Assembly (NCBI RefSeq): GCF_001672815.1
Contig: NZ_LZKK01000235.1
Coordinates: 1-64,000 of the forward strand
Source: Mycobacterium sp. E796
GTDB lineage: Bacteria; Actinomycetota; Actinomycetes; Mycobacteriales; Mycobacteriaceae
DNA length: 64,000 nt
Reading direction: 5' to 3'
Numbering within the stretch: position 1 is the first letter of the stretch; each line of letters opens with the position of its first letter. Positions 51,797-64,000 of the stretch are shown in pieces. Below the pieces are notes generated by a model that saw only the letters and a list, made by a program, of their open reading frames with translations, searched no databases and had not been told where the DNA came from. The position numbers and the translations under genes were made by a program.

Positions 51797-53470
51797 ATGG
51801 CGGCGTCGTCCACGCCAGCAGTGAGGACAAAGCTTTCAGTGAGTGGACCGTTGGCCGATTTCGCCGTCGACCGGCGGGTGTTGCTGATCACCGGCATCGC
51901 GCTGTTCGTCGGCGCACTATCGGCGGGAGTGGCGTGGTGTCTGCTCCAGCTGATCGGGCTCGTCACCAATCTTGTCTTTTATCAACGAGTCTCGGATGCC
52001 CTAGTGTCGCCCGTCGCTAATCAGCATCCGTGGTGGCTGATCCTGGGTGCCCCCATCGCAGGTGGTTTGGTGATCGGTCTGATGGCTCGGTACGGGTCTG
52101 ATCAGGTTCGCGGCCACGGCATGCCCGAGACGATCGAGGTGATCCTCACCGGTAGCAGCCGTGTCGAGCCCAAAGTGGCCATCCTGAAACCAATCTCGGC
52201 GGCCATCAGCATCGGTACCGGCGGCCCGTTCGGTGCTGAGGGCCCGATCGTCATGACGGGCGGCGCGACGGGCTCGGTAGTCGCCCAGTTCTTGCATCTG
52301 ACCGCGGACGAGCGAAAGATTCTGCTCGCCTCCGGCGCCGCCGGGGGCATCGCGGCCACCTTCAACGCTCCGCTGGCATCCATCTTGCTGGCGGTCGAGT
52401 TGCTGCTGTTCGAATTCCGGCCGCGCAGTCTGGTACCCGTCGCCGGCTCGGTAGCCGTGGCCACAGTGGTGCGCCTGTTGATCCTGGGTCACGCGCCGAT
52501 ATTTCCGGTCACTACCTGGAACGCCGAAATACATTGGCCTATTGATGCTTTGGCGGTCGTGGTTGGGATCGCCGGCGCCGCGGTCGCTCTTGGTGCGACG
52601 CACTTGGTCTATTGGGCCGAGGGCGTCTTTCCGCGTGTGCCTATCCATTGGATGTGGTGGCCGGCGCTTGGTGGTCTCATCATTGGCATCGGCGGGTTGA
52701 TCGAACCGCGCGCCCTCGGAGTGGGCTACAACGTGATCGGTTCACTTCTCTCCGGGCACGCCGGACTGTCGCTGATCGTCGGCATTCTCGTTGTGAAGAC
52801 CGCAATTTGGGCCCTGTCACTCGGCTCGGGGACTTCGGGTGGGGTGTTCGCCCCCGTGTTCATGATCGGTAGCGCACTCGGGGCCTTTGTCGGGCACTGG
52901 CTGCCGCACGTGTTCCCTGGCTTTTGGGCAATGTTGGGTCTGGCCGCCGTGGTGTGCGGCATCATGCGGGCGCCGCTGACGGCCATCATGTTCACCCTGG
53001 AGCTCACCCGCGCTTGGCCCGCGATGCTTCCGGTGATCATCGCTACCGTCACCGCGTACGTGATCTCCGTTCTGTTGCTGGCGCGTTCGGTGCTCACCGA
53101 AAAGATCGCCCGCAGCGGCATGCACCTGACCCGCGACTACACCACCGACCCGCTGGAGGCATTTCTGGTCGCCGAGGTGGCGCGTTCGGGGCCGCCTGCC
53201 GCACCGGCGGGCGGCACGATAAGCGCCCAGGCCACATTGCGGCACGCCGCAAACGTTTTCGCCGAATCCGACGGCAGGCCGCTGCGGGTGTTGTCACCGG
53301 AGGGCACCGACCAGGGCCATCTGCTGATGACGGATTTGCTCACCGCCCGGCTCCACGATCTCAACGAAGACACGGAACGGACCCGGCACCTGGTGCCCTA
53401 TTTCCCGAGGCCGCCGCGAACCGCCGTTCGCCGCTGGGTATCGGCTCGGCGCAACGGCCGCGCGAGCTGA
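51797..53470 (+). CDS. CLC-type chloride channel or H+/Cl- antiporter
   Basis: This 557-residue CLC has about ten transmembrane segments. Anion-pore motifs are GHGMPE (in place of GSGIP), GAEGP with the gating glutamate in place of GREGP, and GTSGGVFAP. The last ~90 residues are a soluble CBS-like region. ATG 51797 follows GGGCGATGACC. It is an insertion between dnaQ and leuA compared with M. tuberculosis. Confidence 0.9.
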   Translation: MAASSTPAVRTKLSVSGPLADFAVDRRVLLITGIALFVGALSAGVAWCLLQLIGLVTNLVFYQRVSDALVSPVANQHPWWLILGAPIAGGLVIGLMARYGSDQVRGHGMPETIEVILTGSSRVEPKVAILKPISAAISIGTGGPFGAEGPIVMTGGATGSVVAQFLHLTADERKILLASGAAGGIAATFNAPLASILLAVELLLFEFRPRSLVPVAGSVAVATVVRLLILGHAPIFPVTTWNAEIHWPIDALAVVVGIAGAAVALGATHLVYWAEGVFPRVPIHWMWWPALGGLIIGIGGLIEPRALGVGYNVIGSLLSGHAGLSLIVGILVVKTAIWALSLGSGTSGGVFAPVFMIGSALGAFVGHWLPHVFPGFWAMLGLAAVVCGIMRAPLTAIMFTLELTRAWPAMLPVIIATVTAYVISVLLLARSVLTEKIARSGMHLTRDYTTDPLEAFLVAEVARSGPPAAPAGGTISAQATLRHAANVFAESDGRPLRVLSPEGTDQGHLLMTDLLTARLHDLNEDTERTRHLVPYFPRPPRTAVRRWVSARRNGRAS

Positions 53471-53479
53471 CCGTGAGCC

Positions 53480-55381
<1,902 letters not shown>

Positions 55382-55384
55382 TCA

Positions 55385-55443
55385 GACCGGCGCATCGCGA
55401 ACTCCCGCGACGGGAGGCCGGTCTTGATCAGACCCCGTCGCGG
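55385..55443 (-). promoter_or_regulatory. leuA transcription attenuator
   Basis: On the minus strand the end of the leader peptide (CCGCGACGGG, 55443-55434) can pair with CCCGTCGCGG (55414-55405). The latter can instead form the nested hairpin with CTCCC/GGGAG (55402-55416) inside GACCGGC/GCCGGTC (55385-55391 with 55417-55423). These mutually exclusive structures fit leucine-responsive attenuation, with the terminator form lacking a strong U-tract. Confidence 0.65.
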
Positions 55444-55469
55444 CGTCCGAGGAGGAGCACCCGCTGCAC
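55428..55469 (-). CDS. leuA leader peptide, three consecutive leucine codons
   Basis: This is a 13-residue peptide VQRVLLLGRRDGV (GTG 55469, stop 55428). The three CTC leucine codons in tandem, then the start of the attenuator hairpin, are typical of leu leaders. TAGAGT (55482-55477) lies seven bases before GTG 55469, so the transcript is likely leaderless. An in-frame GTG at 55478 would overlap that -10 box. Confidence 0.65.
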   Translation of the reverse strand: MQRVLLLGRRDGV

Positions 55470-55531
55470 GTTGTGCACTCTACCGCGCGCGGGCCGGGCG
55501 CCAAAACTCGCTGCGGTCCGTGATTGAGGCG

Positions 55532-56800
55532 TCACCGTCGCGGGGTCCGCCCGGACCTGCCCGCTCGTCCCCGGCGGGCCGTCGTCGCTTTTGTCGTGTC
55601 CTTGAGCGTCACCCTGAACTGCATCGCGCGGTAGGGCCAGCCTGTTTCCGTGTCCCACTGGGAGACCACCAGCCCGACGCCACCCGGGACGTCCAGGCGC
55701 GAGCCGGGAAGAACGTATCCGCCGTACAGCTGGGCGACCCGGTTGTTCGGCAGGTCTTGCGCGTCCCAGGTCGTCCCGACGACGGGCGTTTGGATCTCCG
55801 CCTCGTAGAGGTTGGCGGTGGGGTCGTCGATGGTGCGGTATCCCAGCGCGTACTCCGAGGAAAGGAAGCCGCCGAGGATCCACATGCCGGTGTCGAGCCT
55901 GCGTAAGGTCAGCTCGCCCCACGTCTCGCCCGGGGGTGTGATCGGCGTGGGCGGGTTGCCCCACGCCCATTGGTTATCGGCCCAGCCCCAGCCGGAGTAC
56001 TTGGTCTTGTTGCCGATATCGCCCGGGCGCACGCGGCGCAGGATGATGCCCTTGTCGCGCTGAAAGCCGGTGGAGACGATGTACACCCAACCGTCGTCGG
56101 GGTCGTAGTCCCACGACCACAGCTGTGCAAAGCCATCGCACAACGACGCGGAAAAGGTGGCCTTGGCGCCCATCGCTCGCCAGGTGACGCCGTTGTCGGT
56201 GGAAGCCCAGATCCCGGTGCGGGTCACGTTTCCGAAGCCCCGGTTGACGATGGCATGCAGGTACATCATCTGCCCTATGACCAGCACGTCCGACGGGATC
56301 ACGGTGCTGATCCCGCCCTGTTTCCAGGGTGGCCCGTCGTGGATGTAATGCCACAATTGCTGGGCGTAGTCCGGGTCCACGCCGCCCGCGCTCTCGTAGC
56401 GGATCTGGTCGTTCGTGTCCCCGCTGCCGATCAGGGCGACGGGGGCGCGCCAGTCGCCCTGCCCGACGGCCAGGCCGGAGAAGGTGTCTCCGAACACAGA
56501 CACCAGCTTGCCGTTCGGAGCGACTGCGCAAACGCCCAGGTCGGTGCAGGTCACCCCCCATTTGTCGGTGATGCCGGGGCCGGTGATGTCTCCCACATAC
56601 CCCTCGACGGGCGAGGCGGTCGCGTTGTTCGGCGCTCGCCGGGTGGGCGCGGATAGTGTTGCCGCACAATCACTTTCGCGTTTCCACCGATACACCGTCG
56701 AGCGGCTGACGCCGCTGTCGGCCGCAACCGTGGCGACCTTCTGTCCGGAGTGCACCCTGCGCAGTGCCTGGTTGCGCAAAGCGGCATCAGCCTTCCGCAT
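55532..56800 (-). CDS. HTH-DUF4185 fusion protein
   Basis: This 422-residue protein has residues 1-45 as a transposase-like helix-turn-helix (AALRNQALRRVHSGQKVATVAADSGVSRSTVYRWKRE) and residues ~70-405 as a DUF4185 domain. The latter is a predicted five-bladed propeller, known from Rv3707c, and is also present in the gene at 60310. GYVGDITGPGIT, VFGDTFSG, WVYIVSTGF and VAQLYGGYVLPGSRLD are landmarks. The C-terminus is basic. It has no signal peptide, unlike its paralogue, so it is probably cytoplasmic. ATG 56800 follows GGAGGAGCG. Confidence 0.8.
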   Translation of the reverse strand: MRKADAALRNQALRRVHSGQKVATVAADSGVSRSTVYRWKRESDCAATLSAPTRRAPNNATASPVEGYVGDITGPGITDKWGVTCTDLGVCAVAPNGKLVSVFGDTFSGLAVGQGDWRAPVALIGSGDTNDQIRYESAGGVDPDYAQQLWHYIHDGPPWKQGGISTVIPSDVLVIGQMMYLHAIVNRGFGNVTRTGIWASTDNGVTWRAMGAKATFSASLCDGFAQLWSWDYDPDDGWVYIVSTGFQRDKGIILRRVRPGDIGNKTKYSGWGWADNQWAWGNPPTPITPPGETWGELTLRRLDTGMWILGGFLSSEYALGYRTIDDPTANLYEAEIQTPVVGTTWDAQDLPNNRVAQLYGGYVLPGSRLDVPGGVGLVVSQWDTETGWPYRAMQFRVTLKDTTKATTARRGRAGRSGRTPRR

Positions 56801-56862
56801 CGCTCCTCCGCTGTAGGTCGAGTTCGATCCGAGCAGATCACGTCAGCGGTCCGGCGGCACGC

Positions 56863-56924
56863 GTAGTGCACTACTTGTGTTCCCGGCTGCGATCCCCCGC
56901 TCGACAAATGAGGTAGCCCACTAC
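56863..56924. promoter_or_regulatory. Two GTAG-N4-CTAC palindromes between the HTH-DUF4185 and protease genes
   Basis: GTAGTGCACTAC (56863-56874) is a perfect palindrome. GTAGCCCACTAC (56913-56924) is a second copy of its half sites 50 bases away. They lie in the 185-base divergent region. Binding by the HTH protein encoded next door is a natural guess. Confidence 0.55.
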
Positions 56925-56985
56925 GCATCCCAACCTGGGATCCCCGTCCCTACGGTCGACCTACCACCCAGATCAGGAGGATTCG

Positions 56986-57828
56986 ATGACAACTTTGCAA
57001 GAGGCCAGCCGTGTCAAAAGCCATGAGACACCGCAGGACTGGAGCCACGTCCGCGGATTCGGCTGGCGCCCGCAGCTCCCGGACGCCCGCGACAAGCAAT
57101 ACACGGCCAGGCTCAACGGGCTGGCGCCGCCCGAGTACGACCTGCGTCCGTCGATGCCGGCGGTCTACGACCAGGGCCAGCTTGGGTCGTGCACCGGGAA
57201 TGCCATCGCCGCCGCGATGGAGTACGAGCGGGATCGACAGGGCTTGCCCGACTTCGTCCCTTCGCGGTTGTTCATCTACTACAACGAACGCGCGCTCGAA
57301 GGCACCGTTTCCAGTGACTCGGGCGCACAGATCAGGGACGGCATCAAGGTGGTCAACCGCGAGGGCGTATGCCCGGAGACGCTGTGGCCCTACGACATCG
57401 GCGTGTTCACCGTGAAGCCGCCGAAGCGCTGCTACGTCGCCGCGGAGAAAGACAAGGCGGTGCAGTACGAGGCGATCCAGACGTTGGGGCAGCTCAAGGA
57501 CGCCATCGCCTCGAACCTGGCGGTCGTGTTCGGGTTTACCGTGTATGAGAGTTTCGAGTCGCAGTCCGTCGCGCAAACGGGCGTGATGCCGATGCCTAAA
57601 CCGGGCGAGGCCACCGTCGGCGGCCACGCCGTTCTCGCGGTCGGCTACTCGGATCCCAAGGGCCACTTGATTATTCGCAACTCGTGGGGGCCCGGGTGGG
57701 GCGACCATGGCTACTTCTACATGCCTTACCAGTATCTGACCGGGTCCAAGAACGCCTCGGACAGCTCGCCGATCAACGGGGCGCACCTGGCGAGCGACTT
57801 CTGGGCGGTCCAGGCGGTCTCGTCGTAG
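56986..57828 (+). CDS. Papain-like (C1) cysteine protease, non-secreted
   Basis: This 280-residue protease has Gln63-Cys69 (DQGQLGSCTGNAIA), His214 (GGHAVLAVGY) and Asn232 (IIRNSWG): a complete C1 active site. It lacks a signal peptide and the N-terminal propeptide is short (~50 residues), so it may be active in the cytoplasm or exported otherwise. AGGAGG precedes ATG 56986. It is divergent from the HTH-DUF4185 gene. Confidence 0.88.
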   Translation: MTTLQEASRVKSHETPQDWSHVRGFGWRPQLPDARDKQYTARLNGLAPPEYDLRPSMPAVYDQGQLGSCTGNAIAAAMEYERDRQGLPDFVPSRLFIYYNERALEGTVSSDSGAQIRDGIKVVNREGVCPETLWPYDIGVFTVKPPKRCYVAAEKDKAVQYEAIQTLGQLKDAIASNLAVVFGFTVYESFESQSVAQTGVMPMPKPGEATVGGHAVLAVGYSDPKGHLIIRNSWGPGWGDHGYFYMPYQYLTGSKNASDSSPINGAHLASDFWAVQAVSS

Positions 57829-57855
57829 CACCTGACCGCGCCAGGTGCCCGCGAA

Positions 57856-57893
57856 GGCGCCCGCCCTGTCCGCTCGGCGGACGGGCGGGCGCC
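57856..57893 (+). terminator. Terminator of the papain-like protease gene
   Basis: GGCGCCCGCCC-T-GTCCGC pairs with GCGGACGGGCGGGCGCC, a strong GC hairpin with a single bulge. It is followed by CCTTCATC and lies ~30 bases after the stop codon, before lysC. Confidence 0.7.
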
Positions 57894-57947
57894 CCTTCAT
57901 CAGCGCCAAACGGGTCGGCGGCGGCAAAAACGATTCGCCGTCACACG

Positions 57948-57953
57948 TATTCT
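57948..57953 (+). promoter_or_regulatory. Probable lysC promoter -10 box
   Basis: TATTCT lies 34 bases before the lysC GTG in a gene-free stretch. A second candidate is CTATAC at 57963-57968. Both fit TANNNT-like boxes. Confidence 0.4.
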
Positions 57954-57987
57954 GTTGTGGACCTATACACGGACCGAAAGAACAACA

Positions 57988-60302
<2,315 letters not shown>

Positions 60303-60309
60303 TTCCCGG

Positions 60310-61437
60310 GTGAGCTCGGCCCGGGTCGCCCTGCTAAGCGTCTTGTGTTTGGTTGCGCCCCAACCTGTTTGGCAAGCGCGCGCCGATCCACCGGCGCCGG
60401 CGCCGGAGCCCGTCCTGCAGCCACTGGCGCCGGGTCAAGTGGTGCGGATCGGGCCGACGGCCGGCACCGGAACCCCGACGGGCGACTACGGCATCGGCGC
60501 GACGGACCTGTGCGAGTTCGTCGAGTTTCCCACCGAGCTGTTACAGGTCTGCGGCGACAGCTTCGCCGGCCAGGGCGTCGGGTTCGGCGGCTGGTACTCG
60601 CCGATCGCACTGCACGTCGACACCGCGTCTGTCGACGACCCCGCCGGGGTGCGCTACACCGGCGTCACCGGAGTCGGCAAGCCGCTGCTCGCCGACCCCA
60701 CGCCGCCGGGCGACTCTCAGCTGCCGGCCGGGGTGGTGCAGGTCAACCGGCGCAACTACCTGATGGTCACGACGACGAAAAACCTTGAGCCGCAAACCTC
60801 CCGGCTGGTGATGGCCGAACCGGCGCGCGGCGGCTGGCAGACCGTCGCCGGGTCCCGTCGCGAGGGTTCCTATCAGGGTGGCCGGCAGTCGCAGATCAGC
60901 GGCTACTACGACCCGATCCCCACCGCCGACTCGCCGGGCGGCTGGGTGTACATCGTGGCCAACAGCTTCACGCGGCGAGATCCCGTGCTGCTCTACCGGG
61001 CCACGCCGCAGACGTTCATCGACCGGTCCCGGTGGCAAGGCTGGGCGTCGGGGCCCGACGGCGGATGGGGCAGGCCGCCGACGCCTTTGTGGCCGGACCA
61101 GGTGGGCGAGATGTCGATCAGGCAGATCGACGGCAAGGCGGTGCTGTCCTATTTCAACGCCACCACCGGCAACATGGAGGTCCGGGTGGCCGACGACCCG
61201 ACCTCGCTGGGCACCGCACCCGTGACGACGGTGGTGCAGCACGACGAATGGCCGGATCCGGCCGAAGCCCTGCCACCCCCCTACGACAACCGGCTCGCGC
61301 AGCCCTATGGCGGGTACATCTCGCCCGGGTCCACCCTGGACGAGCTGCGCATCTTTGTCAGCCAATGGGACACCCGCGCCCGGGCACGCGCGCCGTACCG
61401 CGTTATCCAGTTCGCGGTCAACCCGTTCAAGCCCTAG
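60310..61437 (+). CDS. Secreted DUF4185 protein (Rv3707c type)
   Basis: This 375-residue exported protein has a signal peptide ending WQARADPP. The DUF4185 propeller has GATDLCEFVEF, VCGDSFAGQG, WVYIVANSF, RLAQPYGGYISPGSTL and VSQWDT. It is a paralogue of the HTH-fused protein at 55532. DUF4185 proteins are predicted to bind or cleave glycans of the cell envelope, but no activity is established. GTG 60310; it follows asd by 7 bases. Confidence 0.85.
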   Translation: MSSARVALLSVLCLVAPQPVWQARADPPAPAPEPVLQPLAPGQVVRIGPTAGTGTPTGDYGIGATDLCEFVEFPTELLQVCGDSFAGQGVGFGGWYSPIALHVDTASVDDPAGVRYTGVTGVGKPLLADPTPPGDSQLPAGVVQVNRRNYLMVTTTKNLEPQTSRLVMAEPARGGWQTVAGSRREGSYQGGRQSQISGYYDPIPTADSPGGWVYIVANSFTRRDPVLLYRATPQTFIDRSRWQGWASGPDGGWGRPPTPLWPDQVGEMSIRQIDGKAVLSYFNATTGNMEVRVADDPTSLGTAPVTTVVQHDEWPDPAEALPPPYDNRLAQPYGGYISPGSTLDELRIFVSQWDTRARARAPYRVIQFAVNPFKP

Positions 61438-61458
61438 TCGAAGGCGTTTTCGGGTCCG

Positions 61459-61566
61459 TCAGCGCCGACGGCGTTGTTCGAGCAGGACGCCCAGCCACAA
61501 GAAGGCCGGCGGGGCCAGGACGGCCCACGTGAGCAGCGCGACCATCATGATGTTGCCCGCGGTCAC
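61459..61566 (-). CDS. Small membrane protein, 35 aa
   Basis: This frame reads VTAGNIMMVALLTWAVLAPP, then AFLWLGVLLEQRRRR: one transmembrane helix and a basic end, predicted N-out. GGAGGAACC lies directly before GTG 61566, an excellent ribosome site. It sits in the 411-base gap after the DUF4185 gene, reading towards it. I do not recognise the family. Confidence 0.6.
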   Translation of the reverse strand: MTAGNIMMVALLTWAVLAPPAFLWLGVLLEQRRRR

Positions 61567-61848
61567 GGTTCCTCCGGCGGGTATTGCGGCGTTGGTAGCA
61601 GCCGATGTTGCCAGACTCGGTATCGGCGTTCAACGGACAGACCCGAATCCGCCGCGGCTATGTTCCGTTCATCCCAGGCAGGCCGAGCAGCCCGCTGGTG
61701 CGGCCGGTGCCAGCGCAGCCCTGGGCGGTGCCGGATCACTATAGGCAGCGGCCCCGGGATTTGGCCAGGTAGAGCGGGTTTTAGCTCATAGCTGCTACTT
61801 AACTAATGCATAGCCATAACTACTCTTGACGCACGCATCATTTGTCTC

Positions 61849-62232
61849 ATGAGTGAAACATCTGAAACCCCAACTGTGCGGACAGCTACCGCAACCGAAC
61901 CCGCGCCGGCGGCAGCGCCGGCGCTCTACCGGACCCCTCGGGTCTTCCTTGCCGCGGCATGGGTTGCCATCGTCGCCGGAGTCGTGTTCATCATCTCGGT
62001 GATCTTCTTCACCGGCATGGCGCTCGGGCATCAGGGCCACGGCGGTCACCACCACAAGCACCACGCGGCGTTTATGCATCCGCACCGCTTCGGCCCCGGC
62101 GGTCCGGGCGGTCCGGGCGGCCCCGGCGGTGGTCCCGCGGCGGTCCAAGGCGGTGGGCCCGCTTCGGCGACCCCAGGCGCCCCGGGACCCAGCCAGATTC
62201 CGTCGTCCGTCGCCCCGTCCCGGACGCCGTAG
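61849..62232 (+). CDS. His/Pro/Gly-rich single-pass membrane protein (copy 1)
   Basis: This 127-residue protein has a proline/alanine N-terminus and one transmembrane helix (VFLAAAWVAIVAGVVFIISVIFF). After the helix comes a histidine cluster (GHQGHGGHHHKHHAAFMHPH) and a Gly/Pro-rich tail. It is a paralogue of the next gene and corresponds to the Rv3706c/Rv3705A pair of proline-rich proteins. The histidines may bind metal. Confidence 0.8.
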   Translation: MSETSETPTVRTATATEPAPAAAPALYRTPRVFLAAAWVAIVAGVVFIISVIFFTGMALGHQGHGGHHHKHHAAFMHPHRFGPGGPGGPGGPGGGPAAVQGGGPASATPGAPGPSQIPSSVAPSRTP

Positions 62233-62360
62233 TCCCGGCGGGTCGGCAAACCCATATCCGATGGCCCGGCGCTCGCACGAGCGCCGGGCCGCTCGATTCT
62301 CAGCAACAATTGCGTCTCGGACCTGTTATCGCCGTCGGCGACAGGGGCAGTATTCAAGGC

Positions 62361-62756
62361 ATGACCCAAACACCCGAACCGTCAACGCAACCGACGCCGG
62401 TCGCCGCGGCCCCGCCCGCGTACGCGCCGGTCAAGCCTCCGAAGGTCTATGTGGCCGCCGCGTGGGTGGTGATCGTAGCCGGGATCGTCTTCATCCTCTC
62501 GACCGTCTTCTTCGCCGGGGCCATGGTCATGGGAATCAGCCATCACTGGCATCACTACAAGCATCATCACGGCATGATGTACGGCCCCGGCGGACCTGGT
62601 GGCTCCGGTGGACCGTGGCAGTACGGCGGGCAGTGGGGTCCGGGCATGGGCTCGTGGGGTCCGCAGCCGGGCGCCGGTCCGGGTGGTCCCAGCCAGACAC
62701 CGACATCCAGCGCGCCGGCGCCGGCGCCGAACACCCCGGGCAATCCGCGTCCGTAG
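62361..62756 (+). CDS. His/Pro/Gly-rich single-pass membrane protein (copy 2)
   Basis: This 131-residue paralogue of the preceding gene has the same order: proline-rich N-terminus, helix VYVAAAWVVIVAGIVFILSTVFFAG, histidine cluster (ISHHWHHYKHHHGMM) and Gly/Pro/Trp-rich tail. It is 128 bases downstream of copy 1. Tandem duplication with divergence is the simplest reading. Confidence 0.82.
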   Translation: MTQTPEPSTQPTPVAAAPPAYAPVKPPKVYVAAAWVVIVAGIVFILSTVFFAGAMVMGISHHWHHYKHHHGMMYGPGGPGGSGGPWQYGGQWGPGMGSWGPQPGAGPGGPSQTPTSSAPAPAPNTPGNPRP

Positions 62757-62926
62757 GCATACCCGCCTTTTTTGAACCATTACAGAAACGCGGCCCGCAG
62801 GTCCGGTTTGTTCCGCCGCACCGAAAGTTGTTGGGCCGGTTGCGGTTACGCGAAGGCATCGAAGGGGGTCCGGGCCCGATAATCGATGTTCGCCACCCGG
62901 CAGTCGCCCTGGCATGATCGAAACCC

Positions 62927-63580
62927 ATGACCATGCGCATCCGCGCGGCGGTGATGACCATCGGTGTGGCGGTCGGGGGAGCGTTGGCGGTTCCCGCGGC
63001 GGTCGCTCACCCCTCGGAGCCCGGGGTGGTGAACTACGCGGTCCTGCCGAAGGGATCGGTCGGCAACATCGTCGGCGGACCGATGGGCTGGGAGTCGATG
63101 TTCACGCAGCCGTTCCAGGGCTATTCGGTCGACCTGCCGGTGTGCAACAACTGGGCCGACATCGGCCTGCCCGAGGTCTTCGACGATCCCGATCTCGCGT
63201 CGTTCAATGGGGCAACAACCCAGACGTCGGCCAACGACCAGACCCACTTCGTGAAGCAGGCCGTCGGGGTGTTCGCCACCAACGACGCCGCGGACCGGGC
63301 CTTCCATCGCGTGGTGGACCGGACCGTCGGCTGCTCGGGCCAGACCACTGCGATGCATCTGGACAACGGAATCACACAGGTGTGGTCGTTCGACGGCGGC
63401 CCGGCGACGGGAAGCGACGCGAACTGGACGAAGCAGGAAGCGGGCACCGACCGTCGGTGCTTCGATCAAACCAGGCTGCGTGAAAACGTGTTGTTGCAGG
63501 CCAAGGTCTGCCAGTCTGGCAACGCGGGACCCGCGGTCAACGTGCTGGCCGGGGCCATGCAGAACGCGCTGGGTCAGTAG
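62927..63580 (+). CDS. Secreted PknH-like sensor-domain protein (Rv3705c)
   Basis: This 217-residue exported protein has a signal peptide (VPAAVAHPSE) and the PknH extracellular-type fold. It has four conserved cysteines in VCNNWADIG, VGCSGQT, RRCFDQ and KVCQSG, so two disulfides. It is the Rv3705c type. No kinase domain is attached. ATG 62927; it is upstream of egtA. Confidence 0.85.
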   Translation: MTMRIRAAVMTIGVAVGGALAVPAAVAHPSEPGVVNYAVLPKGSVGNIVGGPMGWESMFTQPFQGYSVDLPVCNNWADIGLPEVFDDPDLASFNGATTQTSANDQTHFVKQAVGVFATNDAADRAFHRVVDRTVGCSGQTTAMHLDNGITQVWSFDGGPATGSDANWTKQEAGTDRRCFDQTRLRENVLLQAKVCQSGNAGPAVNVLAGAMQNALGQ

Positions 63581-63747
63581 CGTGGTTCCGGACACTCGGG
63601 TGGTCCGTCAACGTAAAAGTCCGGCAGGACGGGAATATGTCGGTGTGATCTGCAAGATGAAGTAGTGGCGATTATTTCTCTGTCAGCTGCGCAACCAGCG
63701 GTCCGCAGGCCATGCCGGGTCGGCCGGGCCCTCGAAGGGATAGTGAT

Positions 63748-64000
63748 ATGACGCCCGCGGCCGTCAGCACCGCCCAAGCCGAGATGGTCGACTCCTCCGC
63801 CGCCGCGACGTACATCGCCGAGACCTGCCTGTCCGACGCACCGCTGCGGTCCGTCGGCCTCGAGCTCGAAGGGCATTGCCACGACCCGGCCGACCCGCAT
63901 CGCAGGCCCGGCTGGGACGAAATCGCCGACGTGCTCGAGCACCTGCCCAACCTGCCGGGCGGCAGCGCCGTCACGGTGGAACCCGGCGGCGCCGTCGAAC
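63748..64000 (+). CDS. egtA: Glutamate-cysteine ligase EgtA (5' part)
   Basis: The first 84 residues are MTPAAVSTAQAEMVDS..., with SVGLELEGHCHDPADPHRRPGWDEI. It is a gamma-glutamylcysteine ligase (GCS2 family), first step of ergothioneine biosynthesis (EgtA, Rv3704c). The rest lies outside the window, presumably followed by egtB-E. GAAGGGA precedes ATG 63748. Confidence 0.93.
   Translation, partial: MTPAAVSTAQAEMVDSSAAATYIAETCLSDAPLRSVGLELEGHCHDPADPHRRPGWDEIADVLEHLPNLPGGSAVTVEPGGAVE

Overview
The window is about 67% G+C, with GTG starts and many leaderless promoters, and carries Mycobacterium hallmarks: LigC with the stand-alone PrimPol, LucA, MurT/GatD, EgtA, an Mkl-type ATPase, a mycofactocin-type SDR, WS/DGAT, a cutinase and an LpqH-type lipoprotein. 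Gene order follows the M. tuberculosis block Rv3731 to Rv3704c read backwards (recalled, not searched), but with large insertions. This suggests a non-tuberculous, probably slow-growing mycobacterium.

Layout. 0-5.7 kb: a rearranged P450, a phage-like small gene, two tandem secreted small proteins, LigC and PrimPol back to back, and a universal stress protein. 6-14.6 kb: a large cyclase/ATPase/TPR protein, a truncated VapBC module, flotillin, an Mkl-like ATPase, and a rhomboid-like protein behind a diaminopimelate-decarboxylase paralogue that has lost its PLP lysine. 14.7-21.7 kb: two TetR-controlled catabolic clusters; one TetR appears to control three promoters through a shared palindrome. 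21.8-28.2 kb: alcohol dehydrogenase, WS/DGAT, epimerase, cutinase, CsbD-like and beta-lactamase-fold hydrolase. 28.2-35.2 kb: an accessory block with a TPR protein translationally coupled to a CHAT caspase-like protease, next to a second coupled pair of unrecognised proteins. 35.3-38 kb: LpqH-like lipoprotein, enoyl-CoA hydratase, LucA, tRNA-Ser and SRP RNA.

From 38 kb on the core is conserved: aspC, dnaX, a fatty-acid methyltransferase with its FAD partner, an SRPBCC protein, Ami1, YbaB, RecR, GatD/MurT, DnaQ-like exonuclease, leuA, lysC/asd and egtA. It is interrupted by a C39 peptidase, a 4-TM/TetR pair, a CLC channel, and an HTH-DUF4185 fusion divergent from a papain-like protease. leuA has a probable leucine leader peptide and attenuator.

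Genes likely acting together: lysC-asd (aspartate to lysine/threonine/methionine and DAP for peptidoglycan); murT-gatD and ami1 (peptidoglycan amidation and turnover); the methyltransferase with its FAD oxidoreductase (methyl-branched fatty acids); TPR with CHAT (candidate conflict or cell-death effector). All functions are inferred from sequence reading without database searches.
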